A stretch of DNA of 64,000 nt from Bordetella genomosp. 11. GTDB lineage: Bacteria; Pseudomonadota; Gammaproteobacteria; Burkholderiales; Burkholderiaceae_B. Under the pieces are notes generated by a model. It did not search any database. It worked only from the letters and a program-made list of their open reading frames with translations, and was not told the DNA's origin. This document shows positions 19,849 to 28,467 of the stretch, one piece after another; position 1 is the first letter of the stretch, and each line of letters begins with the position of its first letter. Location of the stretch: positions 310,001 through 374,000 of the forward strand of contig NZ_NEVS01000001.1 of NCBI RefSeq assembly GCF_002261215.1, in the 5' to 3' direction. The position numbers and the translations under genes are program-made.

Positions 19849-21504
19849 TCAGTGTGCGTCGGCCGAGGGCGCTTTCGGCGCTTGCACCTTGCGCATGAGC
19901 GGCACCAGCGCGGTCGCCATGACGAAACACGCCATGACCGCCAGGAATGCATCCGAGTAGGCCAGCGTTTGCGCTTCGCGATACGCCAGCGACCACAGCC
20001 GGGCCAGTCCCGCCGTGACCGGGTCGCTCGACCAGCCCGCTGCCTGCGCCGTCATGCGGGCCAGCGCGTCGTCCATCGCTTCGTTGCGTATGTTCAAGTG
20101 TTCGGCCATGCGAAAGAAATGCAGGTTTGTGCGGTCGTTCAGTATCGTCGCGCAGACCGCGATGCCGATGGCGCCTCCCAGGTTGCGCATCAGGTTGAAC
20201 AGGCCCGACGCCAGCTTCAGCCGGGCCGGCGGCAGGCTGCCCAGCGTCAGCGTGACGGTAGGCGCCACGGCGAATTGCTGCGCTATGCCACGGAAAGCCT
20301 GCGGCAGCAGCAATTCGGCACCGCCCCAGTCATGCGTGATGGGCACGAATTTCCACATCGAAAAAGCGAAGCAGGCCAGCCCCGCCATCAACAGCCAGCG
20401 CAGGTCCACGCGGTTGGCCAGCATGGTGTACAGCGGGATCGACATGATCTGGAACAGGCCGGTCGAGAAGATGGCGGTGCCGATCTGCAGGGCGCTGTAG
20501 CCGCGCACATGGCCCAGGAACAGCGGCGTGAGATAAATGGTGGCGAAGATGCCGACCCCGCTGACGAAGGAGAACAGGCAGCCCAGCGCGAAATTGCGGT
20601 CCTTCAGCGCGCGCAAGTCCACGATGGGCTGGCCGTAGGTCAGGCTGCGCCAGACGAAACCCACGCCCGCCAGCCCCGATATCCAGGCGGTGGTCAGGAT
20701 GGTGGGATCGTTCAGCCAGTCCCAGCGTGGGCCTTCTTCCAGCGTGTATTCCAGGCAACCCAGGAACAGCGCCATCAGGGCGATGCCCGGATAGTCCGCG
20801 CCGCGCAGCAGCGACGGGTCGGGCCTGTCGACGCGCACGAACATGGGCACCATGACGGTCACGAACAGGCCCGGTACCAGGTTCACGAAGAACAGCCAGT
20901 GCCAGGAGTAATGATCCGTGATCCATCCGCCCACCGTCGGCCCGAGCGTGGGCGCCAGCGATGCCAGCCCGCCCACGGTGGCGGCCGCCAGCACGCGTTG
21001 CGGGCCGGCGAAAAAGGCGAAGGCGGTGGTGAAGACCAGCGGGATCATCGAGCCGCCCAGGAAACCCTGCAATGCGCGGAACGCGATCATGCTCTGGATG
21101 TTCCAGGCCCATCCGCACAGCAGGCTGGCCACCGTGAATCCGGCCGCCGATGCGGCGAACAGCCAGCGGGTCGACATCACGCGCGCCAGCCAGCCGGACA
21201 AGGGGATGACGATGATTTCGGCGATCAGGTAGGCGGTCTGCACCCAGACGGTTTCATCGACGCCGGCCGACAGTCCGCCGCCGATGTCCTTCAATGATGC
21301 CGAGACGATCTGGATGTCCAGCAGCGCGATGAACATGCCCGCGCACATGGTCGAGAACGCGAAGATCTTTTCGCCGGTGGACATATCGGCCGGAGAGCGC
21401 GGTCCCGCGCCGCCACGGCCGGCGGTGGGCGCGCGCGCCGCCGTGGCGGCCCCGCCGTCCGGCAGCAATCGGTCGTCCCGCCCGGCGGCGGCCGTTGGGC
21501 TCAT
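19849..21504 (-). CDS. emrB: EmrB/QacA-type MFS multidrug efflux transporter (DHA2)
   Basis: A 551-residue drug:H+ antiporter with about 14 membrane helices after a cytoplasmic Pro/Ala-rich leader of about 40 residues. The family pattern is clear: FIALLDIQIVSASLKDIGGG in helix 1, DETVWVQTAYLIAE, RALQGFLGG, and the motif-C-like LGPTVGGWITDHYSWHW. With EmrA and an outer-membrane TolC-type channel it forms a three-part pump. Its ATG shares ATGA with the emrA stop. No outer-membrane partner gene is adjacent. Confidence 0.94.
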   Translation of the reverse strand: MSPTAAAGRDDRLLPDGGAATAARAPTAGRGGAGPRSPADMSTGEKIFAFSTMCAGMFIALLDIQIVSASLKDIGGGLSAGVDETVWVQTAYLIAEIIVIPLSGWLARVMSTRWLFAASAAGFTVASLLCGWAWNIQSMIAFRALQGFLGGSMIPLVFTTAFAFFAGPQRVLAAATVGGLASLAPTLGPTVGGWITDHYSWHWLFFVNLVPGLFVTVMVPMFVRVDRPDPSLLRGADYPGIALMALFLGCLEYTLEEGPRWDWLNDPTILTTAWISGLAGVGFVWRSLTYGQPIVDLRALKDRNFALGCLFSFVSGVGIFATIYLTPLFLGHVRGYSALQIGTAIFSTGLFQIMSIPLYTMLANRVDLRWLLMAGLACFAFSMWKFVPITHDWGGAELLLPQAFRGIAQQFAVAPTVTLTLGSLPPARLKLASGLFNLMRNLGGAIGIAVCATILNDRTNLHFFRMAEHLNIRNEAMDDALARMTAQAAGWSSDPVTAGLARLWSLAYREAQTLAYSDAFLAVMACFVMATALVPLMRKVQAPKAPSADAH

Positions 21505-22607
21505 GGCCGCCGCCGCGTGTCGATCTCCGCCTGCACGGACAGGCCCGGACGCAGCAGGCCCAGCCGCGCATCGGCGTCGTCCAGGACGATGCGCACCGGC
21601 ACGCGCTGCACGATCTTCGTGAAATTGCCGGTGGCATTTTCGGGCGGCAATACGCTGAACTGCGCGCCGGTGGCGGGCGCCAGGCTGGCGACGCGGCCAT
21701 GGAAGACGCGATCCGGCATGATGTCGGCGACGATGATGGCGCGCTGGCCCGGCGCCATGCCCGCCAGCTGGCTTTCCTTGAAGTTGGCATCGACCCAAAG
21801 CCCGGCGGCGGGCACCAGCGACAGCATCTGCGTCCCGGCCGGCACATAGGCGCCCTGGCGCGCGCGGCGGTTGCCCACGGTGCCGTCCATGGGGGCACGC
21901 ACTTCGGTATAGGAAAGATTCAAGCGCGCCTGCTCGCGGTCGGCCGTGGCTTGCGCCAGCGCGGCGCGTGCCTGGCCTTTCTGCGTATCGATGACGTCCA
22001 GCTCGCGCTGCGCGGCCACCAGGGCCGCTTCGGCCTTCTGCTGGTTGGCCACCGCCTGCTTGTAGTCGGAGTCGGCCTTCTGCCAGCTTTGGATGGATAC
22101 CGCCGCGCTCGTCGACAGCGACTTGTAGCGCGCCTGGTCCTGGCGTGTGCGCACGGCCTCCGCTTCGGCCGCCGCCACGCCCGCGCGGGCCTGCAGGATC
22201 ATGGCTTCCTGCAGGCGCCGGTTGGCGTCCAGGTTGGCCAGCAATGCCTGCTGCGCGGCCACGGTGCCATCCGCTTTGTCGAGGGCGGCGCGGTAGTCGC
22301 GGTCGTCCAGCTTGACGAGCAAATCGCCCGCGCGCACCGCTTGGTTGTCGCCCGCGGCCACCTGCGCGATATAACCGGGCACTTTCGTGCCCAGCACGGT
22401 GATGTCGCCGCCGACATAGGCGTCGTCCGTCTCTTGGATGAAGCGTCCTTCGGTCCACCAGCGGTATCCATACGTGGTCGCGCCCGCGACGGCGATCAGG
22501 ATGGCGGCAAGATAGGCCAGCCGGCGTCCCCGGCCGCGCGCGGCGGGGACGGTGGCGGAACCCGGGGTAAGCGTGGGCGCGGCCGCGCCAGCGGTGGGGG
22601 GAGGCAT
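21501..22607 (-). CDS. emrA: EmrA/HlyD-type membrane fusion protein of efflux pump
   Basis: A 368-residue periplasmic adaptor with a single N-terminal membrane anchor (about 28-48). Next come a biotinyl-lipoyl half-motif TDDAYVGGDIT, a long coiled-coil hairpin (about 100-210), and the second lipoyl half with RAPMDGTVGNRR. These are the hallmarks of EmrA. It links the inner-membrane EmrB to an outer-membrane channel. The start has AGAGAAC upstream, and the stop overlaps emrB. The gene sits 141 bp after the HxlR regulator in the same direction. Confidence 0.94.
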   Translation of the reverse strand: MPPPTAGAAAPTLTPGSATVPAARGRGRRLAYLAAILIAVAGATTYGYRWWTEGRFIQETDDAYVGGDITVLGTKVPGYIAQVAAGDNQAVRAGDLLVKLDDRDYRAALDKADGTVAAQQALLANLDANRRLQEAMILQARAGVAAAEAEAVRTRQDQARYKSLSTSAAVSIQSWQKADSDYKQAVANQQKAEAALVAAQRELDVIDTQKGQARAALAQATADREQARLNLSYTEVRAPMDGTVGNRRARQGAYVPAGTQMLSLVPAAGLWVDANFKESQLAGMAPGQRAIIVADIMPDRVFHGRVASLAPATGAQFSVLPPENATGNFTKIVQRVPVRIVLDDADARLGLLRPGLSVQAEIDTRRRP

Positions 22608-22748
22608 GACGATGTTCTCTGGGGGGCGGGTAGTGAAGGCGGCCGACGTTTCCGGGTAGGTCCAGGCGGGGTTTCCGGGCAGGCGCCTGCGGACAGCTCC
22701 GGATAGAGGCGGGCGGACGTTATTGGGTGTGCTCGGGCGCGGAACGCT

Positions 22749-23330
22749 TCAGTCGCCGACGGCGGCGGCAGCGGCGGACGCGGCCGGCGCGGCGTCGTCA
22801 TACCCCTCCGGATCGAAGCGCTCGTCCGGCGCCAGTCCCTCGCGTTTGCGCGCGGCGAATTCCATGCGGTAACGGGCACGCGGCGTCGCGGCGGGGCCGG
22901 CAACCACGGCGTATTCGCCGGGCGCCAGGGTGCGGCCCGTGGACGTGTCCACCCAGCGTTGTTCGACCGGCGCGCCGGTGTCGCGCGCGACCAGCATCAT
23001 GGCCGGGCCTTCCGGCGCGAAATAGCGATTGCCCCAGGCCATCATGGCCATCATGACGGGGCGGAAATCGTGCGCCATCTGCGTCGGAACGTATTCATGG
23101 CGGGTGGGGCGGCGCGTATAGACGCGCTTTTCCAGCAGGCCCAGCCGCACCAGCTCCGCCAGCCTGCGCGTCAGGATGTTCGGCGCGATATCCAGGCTTT
23201 TACGGAACTCGTCGAAGCGTGTCATGCCCTGGAAGGCGTCGCGCAGGATCAGCATCGTCCAGCGCTCGCCCACCCGGGCAAGGCTGCGCGCGATAGGGCA
23301 GGGCATTTCGGCGAAATCGGTGGGCGTCAT
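22749..23330 (-). CDS. HxlR-family transcriptional regulator
   Basis: A 193-residue winged-helix regulator. The HxlR fold spans residues 8-105, with CPIARSLARVGERWTMLILR, FDEFRKSLDIAPNILTRRL and the wing TRRPTRHEYVPT. The HxlR family usually has about 110-130 residues; this one has an extra C-terminal domain of about 80 residues ending in an Ala-rich tail, which might sense a ligand. Two matching palindromes lie just upstream of its start, pointing to autoregulation. As the first gene before emrA-emrB it is the likely regulator of that pump. Confidence 0.92.
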   Translation of the reverse strand: MTPTDFAEMPCPIARSLARVGERWTMLILRDAFQGMTRFDEFRKSLDIAPNILTRRLAELVRLGLLEKRVYTRRPTRHEYVPTQMAHDFRPVMMAMMAWGNRYFAPEGPAMMLVARDTGAPVEQRWVDTSTGRTLAPGEYAVVAGPAATPRARYRMEFAARKREGLAPDERFDPEGYDDAAPAASAAAAAVGD

Positions 23331-23337
23331 GGCGTAG

Positions 23338-23358
23338 TCACTTTCAATTTGAAAGTGA
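23338..23358. promoter_or_regulatory. Palindromic operator 1 upstream of the HxlR regulator
   Basis: A perfect 21-bp palindrome with core ACTTTCAATTTGAAAGT, starting 8 bp upstream of the regulator's ATG. Its centre (23348) is 33 bp from the centre of a second, nearly identical palindrome. That is about three helical turns, so two dimers would sit on the same DNA face. Inferred to be the autoregulatory site. Confidence 0.65.
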
Positions 23359-23372
23359 TTCTAATGCGGATA

Positions 23373-23389
23373 ACTTGCAATTTGCAAGT
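23373..23389. promoter_or_regulatory. Palindromic operator 2 upstream of the HxlR regulator
   Basis: A perfect 17-bp palindrome, ACTTGCAATTTGCAAGT. It differs from operator 1 by one symmetric base change in each arm (T to G, A to C). The shared consensus ACTTkCAATTTGmAAGT can be used to look for other targets of this regulator. Confidence 0.65.
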
Positions 23390-23493
23390 GACATTGCCGC
23401 GAGAGGTCGGCGCGATCGGATCGGACGACCGCGATGGGCGCGATCGGCGCAATAAAGACGACTGCCACGATGGCGGGGGCGCCAGGAATGACA

Positions 23494-23517
23494 ACGGCCC
23501 GCGCGCAGGCGGGCCGT
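23494..23517 (-). terminator. Rho-independent terminator candidate after yajQ
   Basis: A perfect 9-bp GC-rich stem (ACGGCCCGC / GCGGGCCGT) with a 6-nt loop lies 26 nt past the yajQ stop on the minus strand. It is followed by a TTGTCATT stretch, so the T-run is imperfect. Confidence 0.55.
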
Positions 23518-23542
23518 CCGGGCTTGTACTGGAAAAAGAAAC

Positions 23543-24025
23543 CTAGTCGCGGAAATTCTGGAATTGCAGCGGCAGGTCCACGTCGGTCTTGCGCAGCAGG
23601 GCGATGACCGCCTGCAAATCGTCGCGCTTCTTGCCCGTGACGCGCAGCTTGTCGCCGTTGATCTGGGTTTCCACCTTGAGCTTGGCGTCCTTGATGGCTG
23701 CGATCAGTTTCTTGGCGATGGGCTGCTCGATGCCTTGCTTGATCGTGACCTTCTGGCGCGCGCCGCCCAGGTTCACCAGCGGGTCGGCCGGGTCCATGCT
23801 GCGCGGATCGATGCCGCGCGAGGTCAGGCGCCCGCGCAGGATATCGATCATCTGCTTGAGCTGGAAGGCCGATGGCGCGATCTGCGTTACGACGAATTCC
23901 TCGAGTTCGAATTTGGCATCGGTGCCCTTGAAGTCGAAGCGCGTCGCCAGTTCGCGGTTGGCCTGGTCGACGGCATTGCTCAACTCGTGCTTGTCCACTT
24001 CCGATACGACGTCGAAGGAAGGCAT
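23543..24025 (-). CDS. yajQ: YajQ-family nucleotide-binding protein
   Basis: A 160-residue protein of the YajQ/UPF0234 family, the usual family length. It has two ferredoxin-like halves. Characteristic elements are MPSFDVVSEVDKHELSNAVD at the start, ATRFDFKGTDAKFEL, and LRVTGKKRDDLQAVI. Members bind c-di-GMP or nucleotides, and in Xanthomonas one acts as a c-di-GMP-responsive co-regulator. Start ATG 24025 follows AGAGGATT. It is transcribed alone, with its own terminator and a divergent glutathione transferase gene upstream. Confidence 0.95.
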   Translation of the reverse strand: MPSFDVVSEVDKHELSNAVDQANRELATRFDFKGTDAKFELEEFVVTQIAPSAFQLKQMIDILRGRLTSRGIDPRSMDPADPLVNLGGARQKVTIKQGIEQPIAKKLIAAIKDAKLKVETQINGDKLRVTGKKRDDLQAVIALLRKTDVDLPLQFQNFRD

Positions 24026-24174
24026 GGTGGAATCCTCTCTCTGCTGAATACCTGGCGCGATTTTCCCACGGCCGACGGCCGGGCGGAAAGCCGCTATGCT
24101 ACCGGACGGTCCGGCCCGTTCGCCTGACGCGCCGGACGTTCATCCCGTTCCGCCATCGAGGAGCCCCAGGCAAA

Positions 24175-24873
24175 ATGATCAAGTTCTACTTCAATCCCGG
24201 CCCCAATCCCATGAAGGTCGCCCTGCTGCTGGAAGAGCTGGGCCTGCCTTATGAAACCGTGCCGGTCGATATGCGCAAGGGGGAACAGCATCGTCCCGAG
24301 TACGTGGCGATCAATCCCAACGCCAAGGTGCCGGCCCTGGTCGACGGCGATGCCACCGTTTTCGACAGTAACGCCATCCTGCTGTACCTGGCTGAAAAGA
24401 CCGGCCGCTTCCTGCCCGCGGACACGCCCGGCGACCGGGCCCAGCTGCTGTCCTGGCTGATGTTCATCGCCACCGGCGTGGGACCCTACTCCGGCCAGGC
24501 CGTGTACTTCCGCAATTTCACCCCGGAGCCGAATCCCGCCGCGCTCAACCGCTACGACTTCGAGGCCGAGCGCCACTGGCGGGTCCTGGACGAACGCCTG
24601 GCCGGCCGCCCGTACCTGCTGGGGGACACCTACACGATCGCCGATATGGCGATGTGGGGCTGGGCGCGCATGATGCCCAACATCTTCGGTGGCGAGGATC
24701 CATGGTCGCGTTTTCCGGCGGTGCAGCGGCTGTTGAACGAGATCAGCGCGCGACCGGCGGGCGTGGCGGCCGAAGCGTTGAAGGCGCGCTTCACCTTCAA
24801 GAAGGAAATGGACGAAGATGCGCGCCGGCAGATGTTCCCGCAACTGGCCCGCATGCAGGCGGGTGCCGCATGA
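24175..24873 (+). CDS. Glutathione S-transferase family protein
   Basis: A 232-residue cytosolic GST. The thioredoxin-like N-domain (residues 1-80) holds PNPMKVALLLEELGLPYETV, the cis-Pro in AKVPALVDGD, and the glutathione-contacting DSNAILLYLAEKTG. The helical C-domain carries YLLGDTYTIADMAMWGW (N-capping box). It resembles the YfcG/YghU/Ure2p-like nu class, which often has disulfide reductase activity. It starts with ATG 24175 after a GGAG-like site. A short gap leads to a DUF2127 gene. Confidence 0.93.
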   Translation: MIKFYFNPGPNPMKVALLLEELGLPYETVPVDMRKGEQHRPEYVAINPNAKVPALVDGDATVFDSNAILLYLAEKTGRFLPADTPGDRAQLLSWLMFIATGVGPYSGQAVYFRNFTPEPNPAALNRYDFEAERHWRVLDERLAGRPYLLGDTYTIADMAMWGWARMMPNIFGGEDPWSRFPAVQRLLNEISARPAGVAAEALKARFTFKKEMDEDARRQMFPQLARMQAGAA

Positions 24874-24925
24874 CGAGGGCGTCGAGTCCTGGCGTCGTGG
24901 CTGAACCGCCCGCCCGGACCGGGCC

Positions 24926-25444
24926 ATGAGCGACCGCGACCCCGTCCTCGATTCCGCGCCGGCCGGCAGGCTGTCGGCGCGCCAGCGCGCGCAGCGCCTG
25001 ATCGCGCTGGTCGAGGCCGCCAAGGGCGTGGGCGCGCTGGCCGCCAGTATCGGCCTGCTCAGCCTGCTGCACCATGACCTGCGGCGTATCGTGGCGGTGC
25101 TGATCGGCCATTTCGGCCTCGATCCCGGCGGCCATTATCCGGAGGAACTCCTGCATTTCGCGACGGTGCTGCAGGACACCAGCCTCCGCACGCTGGTCGC
25201 GCTGGCCTCCTGCTATGTGATCCTGCGCCTGGCCGAGGCCTACGGCCTGTGGCGCGACCGCATCTGGGGGGAATGGCTGGGCGCGCTGTCAGGCGCCATC
25301 TATGTGCCCTTCGAAGTCCACCACCTGATACATCGGCCGGGCGCGCTGGCCGTGGCGGTGGTGCTGTTCAATGTGGCCATCGTGGCTTTCCTGGCGTGGC
25401 AACTGTGGCACCGGCGCCAGCCCGCCGCGCTCGTCCGGCGCTGA
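24926..25444 (+). CDS. DUF2127 domain membrane protein
   Basis: A 172-residue inner-membrane protein with about four hydrophobic helices (near 30-48, 85-105, 112-130, 140-160). It shows the DUF2127 pattern: EAAKGVGAL in the first helix, LRLAEAYGLWRDRIWGEWLG in the middle, and PFEVHHLIHRPG before the last helix. Function is unknown for the family. It lies 52 bp after the GST gene on the same strand, so cotranscription is likely. Confidence 0.88.
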   Translation: MSDRDPVLDSAPAGRLSARQRAQRLIALVEAAKGVGALAASIGLLSLLHHDLRRIVAVLIGHFGLDPGGHYPEELLHFATVLQDTSLRTLVALASCYVILRLAEAYGLWRDRIWGEWLGALSGAIYVPFEVHHLIHRPGALAVAVVLFNVAIVAFLAWQLWHRRQPAALVRR

Positions 25445-25576
25445 CCGATCGCCCCGGGCATCGATGCCGCGCCGTCACCGCGCGATCGTGGGCCGGGAAC
25501 CGGCGCGCAACCGCTCGATGGCGCTACGGTTCGTGGCGGCGGGCCTGGTCCCGCATGGCCTTGTTTTCAATGCGTT

Positions 25577-26440
25577 TCAATGCGCCGGCCCGCGCACCGT
25601 GACGCGCTGTCCCCACTCCATGGCGGTCTTCACGACCATGGTCAGCAGCGCCAGGCAGGCAAGCAAGCCCGCCGCCGTAAACGCGGCCACCGTCTTGTAG
25701 TCGTCGTTCAGTTGTTCGATCAGCAGGGGCAGGGTCACGGTCTTGCCGCGGATCGCGCCGGATACCACGGACACCGCGCCGAATTCGCCCACCGCGCGGG
25801 CGTTGGTGATGATGGTGCCGTACAGCAGGGCCCATTTGATATTGGGCAGCGTAATGCGCCGGAAAATCTGCCAGCCGCTCGCGCCCAGCGTCAGCGCGGC
25901 GTATTCCTCGTCCGAACCCTGGGCCTGCATCAGCGGGATCAGAATGCGCGCCACGAAAGGCGAGGTCACGAATATCGTCACCATCACGATGCCCGGCCAG
26001 GCGAACATCAGCTGTATGTCGTGCTGGCCCAGCCAGCCGCCCACCGTGCTTTCCATGCCGTAGACCACCAGGTAGCACAGCCCCGCCACCACGGGCGATG
26101 TGGCATACGGGATATCGACCAGCGTGGTCAGGACCTGCTTGCCGCGGAAGTCGTAGCGGGTGACGCACCAGGCCAGCAGGATGCCGAACACCACGTTGAT
26201 CGGTACGGTCAGCACGGCCGCCAGCAGCGTTAGCCAGATCGCATGGCGCATTTCCTCGTCGCGCAGGTTGTCCACCAGCGCGTGCCAGCCGGCCGATAGG
26301 GCCTGCTGGAAGATCAGGGCCAGCGGCAATACCAGCAGAAGGAAAGCACCGGCGATACCGATGGCGATCAGCACCCACTGGCGCCAGTTCTTGGGTCGTT
26401 TGCGCATTCCCAGCCTATAGACACGTTTGGATGGCCGCAC
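25577..26440 (-). CDS. cysW: Sulfate/thiosulfate ABC transporter permease CysW
   Basis: A 287-residue inner-membrane permease with six membrane helices. It carries the ABC EAA loop EYAALTLGASGWQIF that docks the ATPase, and the CysW-type segment TNARAVGEFGAVSVVSGAIRGKT. With CysT, Sbp and CysA it imports sulfate or thiosulfate for cysteine synthesis. The annotated start is GTG 26440, 12 bp after the cysT stop. ATG 26407 is an alternative that removes 11 residues. The ATPase gene cysA, which normally follows, is absent here; a DUF2127 gene on the other strand lies beyond. Confidence 0.94.
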   Translation of the reverse strand: MRPSKRVYRLGMRKRPKNWRQWVLIAIGIAGAFLLLVLPLALIFQQALSAGWHALVDNLRDEEMRHAIWLTLLAAVLTVPINVVFGILLAWCVTRYDFRGKQVLTTLVDIPYATSPVVAGLCYLVVYGMESTVGGWLGQHDIQLMFAWPGIVMVTIFVTSPFVARILIPLMQAQGSDEEYAALTLGASGWQIFRRITLPNIKWALLYGTIITNARAVGEFGAVSVVSGAIRGKTVTLPLLIEQLNDDYKTVAAFTAAGLLACLALLTMVVKTAMEWGQRVTVRGPAH

Positions 26441-26452
26441 CCGCCGCGCACG

Positions 26453-27292
26453 CTAGCGTCCCGGCCGCTGCCACGGCAGCAGGCGGCCTTGCAGGACATG
26501 CAGGCCGAACAGCAGCATGAGCGAAGCGGCCAGTACGACCGTCGCGATGGCCGAAGCGGCCGGATAATCGAATTCGGACACGCGCACGAAAATCATCAGC
26601 GATGTGATCTCGGTCTTGAACGGGATGTTGCCGGCGATCATCACCACCGCGCCGAACTCGCCCAGGCTGCGGATGAAGGCCTGCGAGGCGCCGGTGAACA
26701 GTGCCGGCGTCAGGGCCGGCAGCAGCACGCGCCACAGCGTCTGACTGTCGTTCGCTCCCAGCGTATGCGCCGCTTCCTCGTATTCCGGGCCGATCTCTTC
26801 CAGTACCGGCTGCACGGAGCGCACCACGAAAGGCAGGCTGGTGAAGATCATCGCCGACACCAGTCCCGGAAAGGCATACGAGATCTTGATGCCGGCCGCG
26901 TCGAACCACTGGCCCACCCAGCCGTTCGGTCCCAGCAGCACCGACAGGGTCAGCCCCGCCACCGCGGTGGGCAGCGCAAAGGGCAGGTCGACCAGGGAAT
27001 CCAGGAACAGGCGGCCCGGAAAGCGGTAGCGGACAAGGATCCAGGCCAGGAGCAAACCGAACAGCACCACGACGATGGTCGACAGCAGCGCGCCCAGCAG
27101 CGTGACGCGGTAGCTGGCCAGCACGCGGGGATCCGTGATGGCCTGCCAGTACTGCGAGGCGCTCATGTCGCTGGCATACGCCAGCAGCGCGGCGATGGGG
27201 AACAGGATCACCAGCGAGATGAACAGGCTGCTGACGCCGAAGCTCAGTCCGAAGCCGGGCAGGGTCGGGTGTTGTTTGAAGAAGCTCGCCAT
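26453..27292 (-). CDS. cysT: Sulfate/thiosulfate ABC transporter permease CysT
   Basis: A 279-residue six-helix permease, the partner of CysW. The EAA loop reads EEAAHTLGANDSQTLWR, and the family segment FIRSLGEFGAVVMIAGNIPF is clear. ATG 27292 gives the usual MASFFKQ-type start; a GTG three codons upstream is less likely. There is a 63-bp gap from sbp and 12 bp to cysW, consistent with one leftward sbp-cysT-cysW operon. Confidence 0.95.
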   Translation of the reverse strand: MASFFKQHPTLPGFGLSFGVSSLFISLVILFPIAALLAYASDMSASQYWQAITDPRVLASYRVTLLGALLSTIVVVLFGLLLAWILVRYRFPGRLFLDSLVDLPFALPTAVAGLTLSVLLGPNGWVGQWFDAAGIKISYAFPGLVSAMIFTSLPFVVRSVQPVLEEIGPEYEEAAHTLGANDSQTLWRVLLPALTPALFTGASQAFIRSLGEFGAVVMIAGNIPFKTEITSLMIFVRVSEFDYPAASAIATVVLAASLMLLFGLHVLQGRLLPWQRPGR

Positions 27293-27355
27293 ACCTGTCA
27301 CTGGAAAACCGGCCCGCCGCGCGCAAAGGCGCCAGTCTACGCCAACTCGTCGCGC

Positions 27356-28363
27356 TCAGGACTTGCCGGCGAGCAGCTGGTCCAGGATGCCGCCGCTCTT
27401 GAAGTGGGTATCCTGGATCTGATCCCAGGTGCCCAGCGTCTGCGGATCCAGCAGTTCCACCTTGGGGAACCGGCTGGCGTTGGCCTTGACCACTTCGGGG
27501 TCGCGCACGCGATAGTTGAAGCTGGCCAGCAGATTCTGGATCTCGGGCGAATACTGGTACTGCAGATAGGCCTCGGCCAGCTTGCGCGTGCCCTTGGCGT
27601 CCACCACCTTGTCGACCACGGCCACCGGGAATTCCGCCAGCACGCTGACCGGGGGCACCACCACTTCCAGTCCCAAGGGCTTGAACTCATCGCTGGCGGC
27701 GATGTTGCGCACTTCGGACTCGAAGGTCAGCACGGCATCGCCCTGGTTGTTCTGCGCGAAGGCCACCGTGGCGCCGCGGCCGCCGGTCGGGAAGCTCTCC
27801 ACGTTGTGCAGCAGCTTGCCGACGAAGGCACGGGTCTTGGCCTGGTCGCCATTGAATTTCTGCTGCGCGTACAGCCAGGCCGCCAGGTAGGTATAGCGCG
27901 CGTTGCCGGACGTCTTGGGGTTGGGGAAGACGACCTTGACGTCGTCGCGCACCAGGTCATCCCAGGTCTTGATGTTCTTGGGGTTGCCCTTGCGCACCAG
28001 GAAGGCGATGGTGCTGTAGTAGGGCGAGCTGTTGCCCGGGAATTTCTTCTGCCAGTCCTTCGCGACCAGCCCCCGCTTGGCCAGGATGTCCACGTCGGGC
28101 ACCTGGTTGAACGTCACCGTGTCCGCCTTCAGGCCCTGCAGGATCGCCTGTGCCTGGCGCGAGGTGCCGCCGAAGGACTGTTCCACCGTCACGGTTTCGC
28201 CGGTCGTTTGCTTCCAGTGGGCGATGAACTTGGGATTGATCGCCGTGAACAGCTCACGGGCAATGTCATACGAGGAATTCAGCAGGGTTTGCTGGGCCGA
28301 TGCGGCGCCCGGCCCCAGCAGCAGGGTGGCGGCGATCGACGTTGCGAGCAGGCGCTTGATCAA
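27356..28363 (-). CDS. sbp: Periplasmic sulfate-binding protein
   Basis: A 335-residue sulfate-binding protein (Sbp/CysP family). The signal peptide is residues 1-23, cut after ASA. Family signatures are QSFGGTSRQAQAILQGLKAD, NPKTSGNARYTYLAAW and ESFPTGGRGATVAFAQNNQG. The start codon is TTG at 28363: it is the only start giving a complete signal peptide behind a ribosome site (GGAG, 7 nt away). It captures sulfate or thiosulfate for CysTW. A striking AT-rich block lies 80-105 bp upstream, a likely site of CysB-type control. Confidence 0.95.
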   Translation of the reverse strand: MIKRLLATSIAATLLLGPGAASAQQTLLNSSYDIARELFTAINPKFIAHWKQTTGETVTVEQSFGGTSRQAQAILQGLKADTVTFNQVPDVDILAKRGLVAKDWQKKFPGNSSPYYSTIAFLVRKGNPKNIKTWDDLVRDDVKVVFPNPKTSGNARYTYLAAWLYAQQKFNGDQAKTRAFVGKLLHNVESFPTGGRGATVAFAQNNQGDAVLTFESEVRNIAASDEFKPLGLEVVVPPVSVLAEFPVAVVDKVVDAKGTRKLAEAYLQYQYSPEIQNLLASFNYRVRDPEVVKANASRFPKVELLDPQTLGTWDQIQDTHFKSGGILDQLLAGKS

Positions 28364-28430
28364 GGTACGGCTCCACGGAAAACGATGGACCGTTCGACGC
28401 GAACGGCGCAGGCATCATGCCGGGGCGGCC

Positions 28431-28467
28431 TAGTAACTCAAACGAATATATTTTGTTTTATATATTT
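28431..28467 (-). promoter_or_regulatory. AT-rich upstream region of the sulfate operon
   Basis: About 37 bp of almost pure A/T in an otherwise very GC-rich region, with a near inverted repeat of GAATATATT against TATATATTTC. A possible -10 TATATT (28450-28445 on the minus strand) has no good -35, which suggests an activator-dependent promoter. CysB sites are AT-rich, so control by CysB is a reasonable inference, not proven. Confidence 0.45.

Noticed and set aside
19849-22458. An apparent 869-residue fusion of emrB with extra N-terminal sequence
   Set aside because: The extra part is an out-of-frame reading of emrA. The ATGA overlap at 21501-21504 shows the true emrB start.
25445-25576. Remnant of cysA downstream of cysW
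   Set aside because: Neither strand shows a Walker A, signature or other ABC ATPase motif in these 132 bp.
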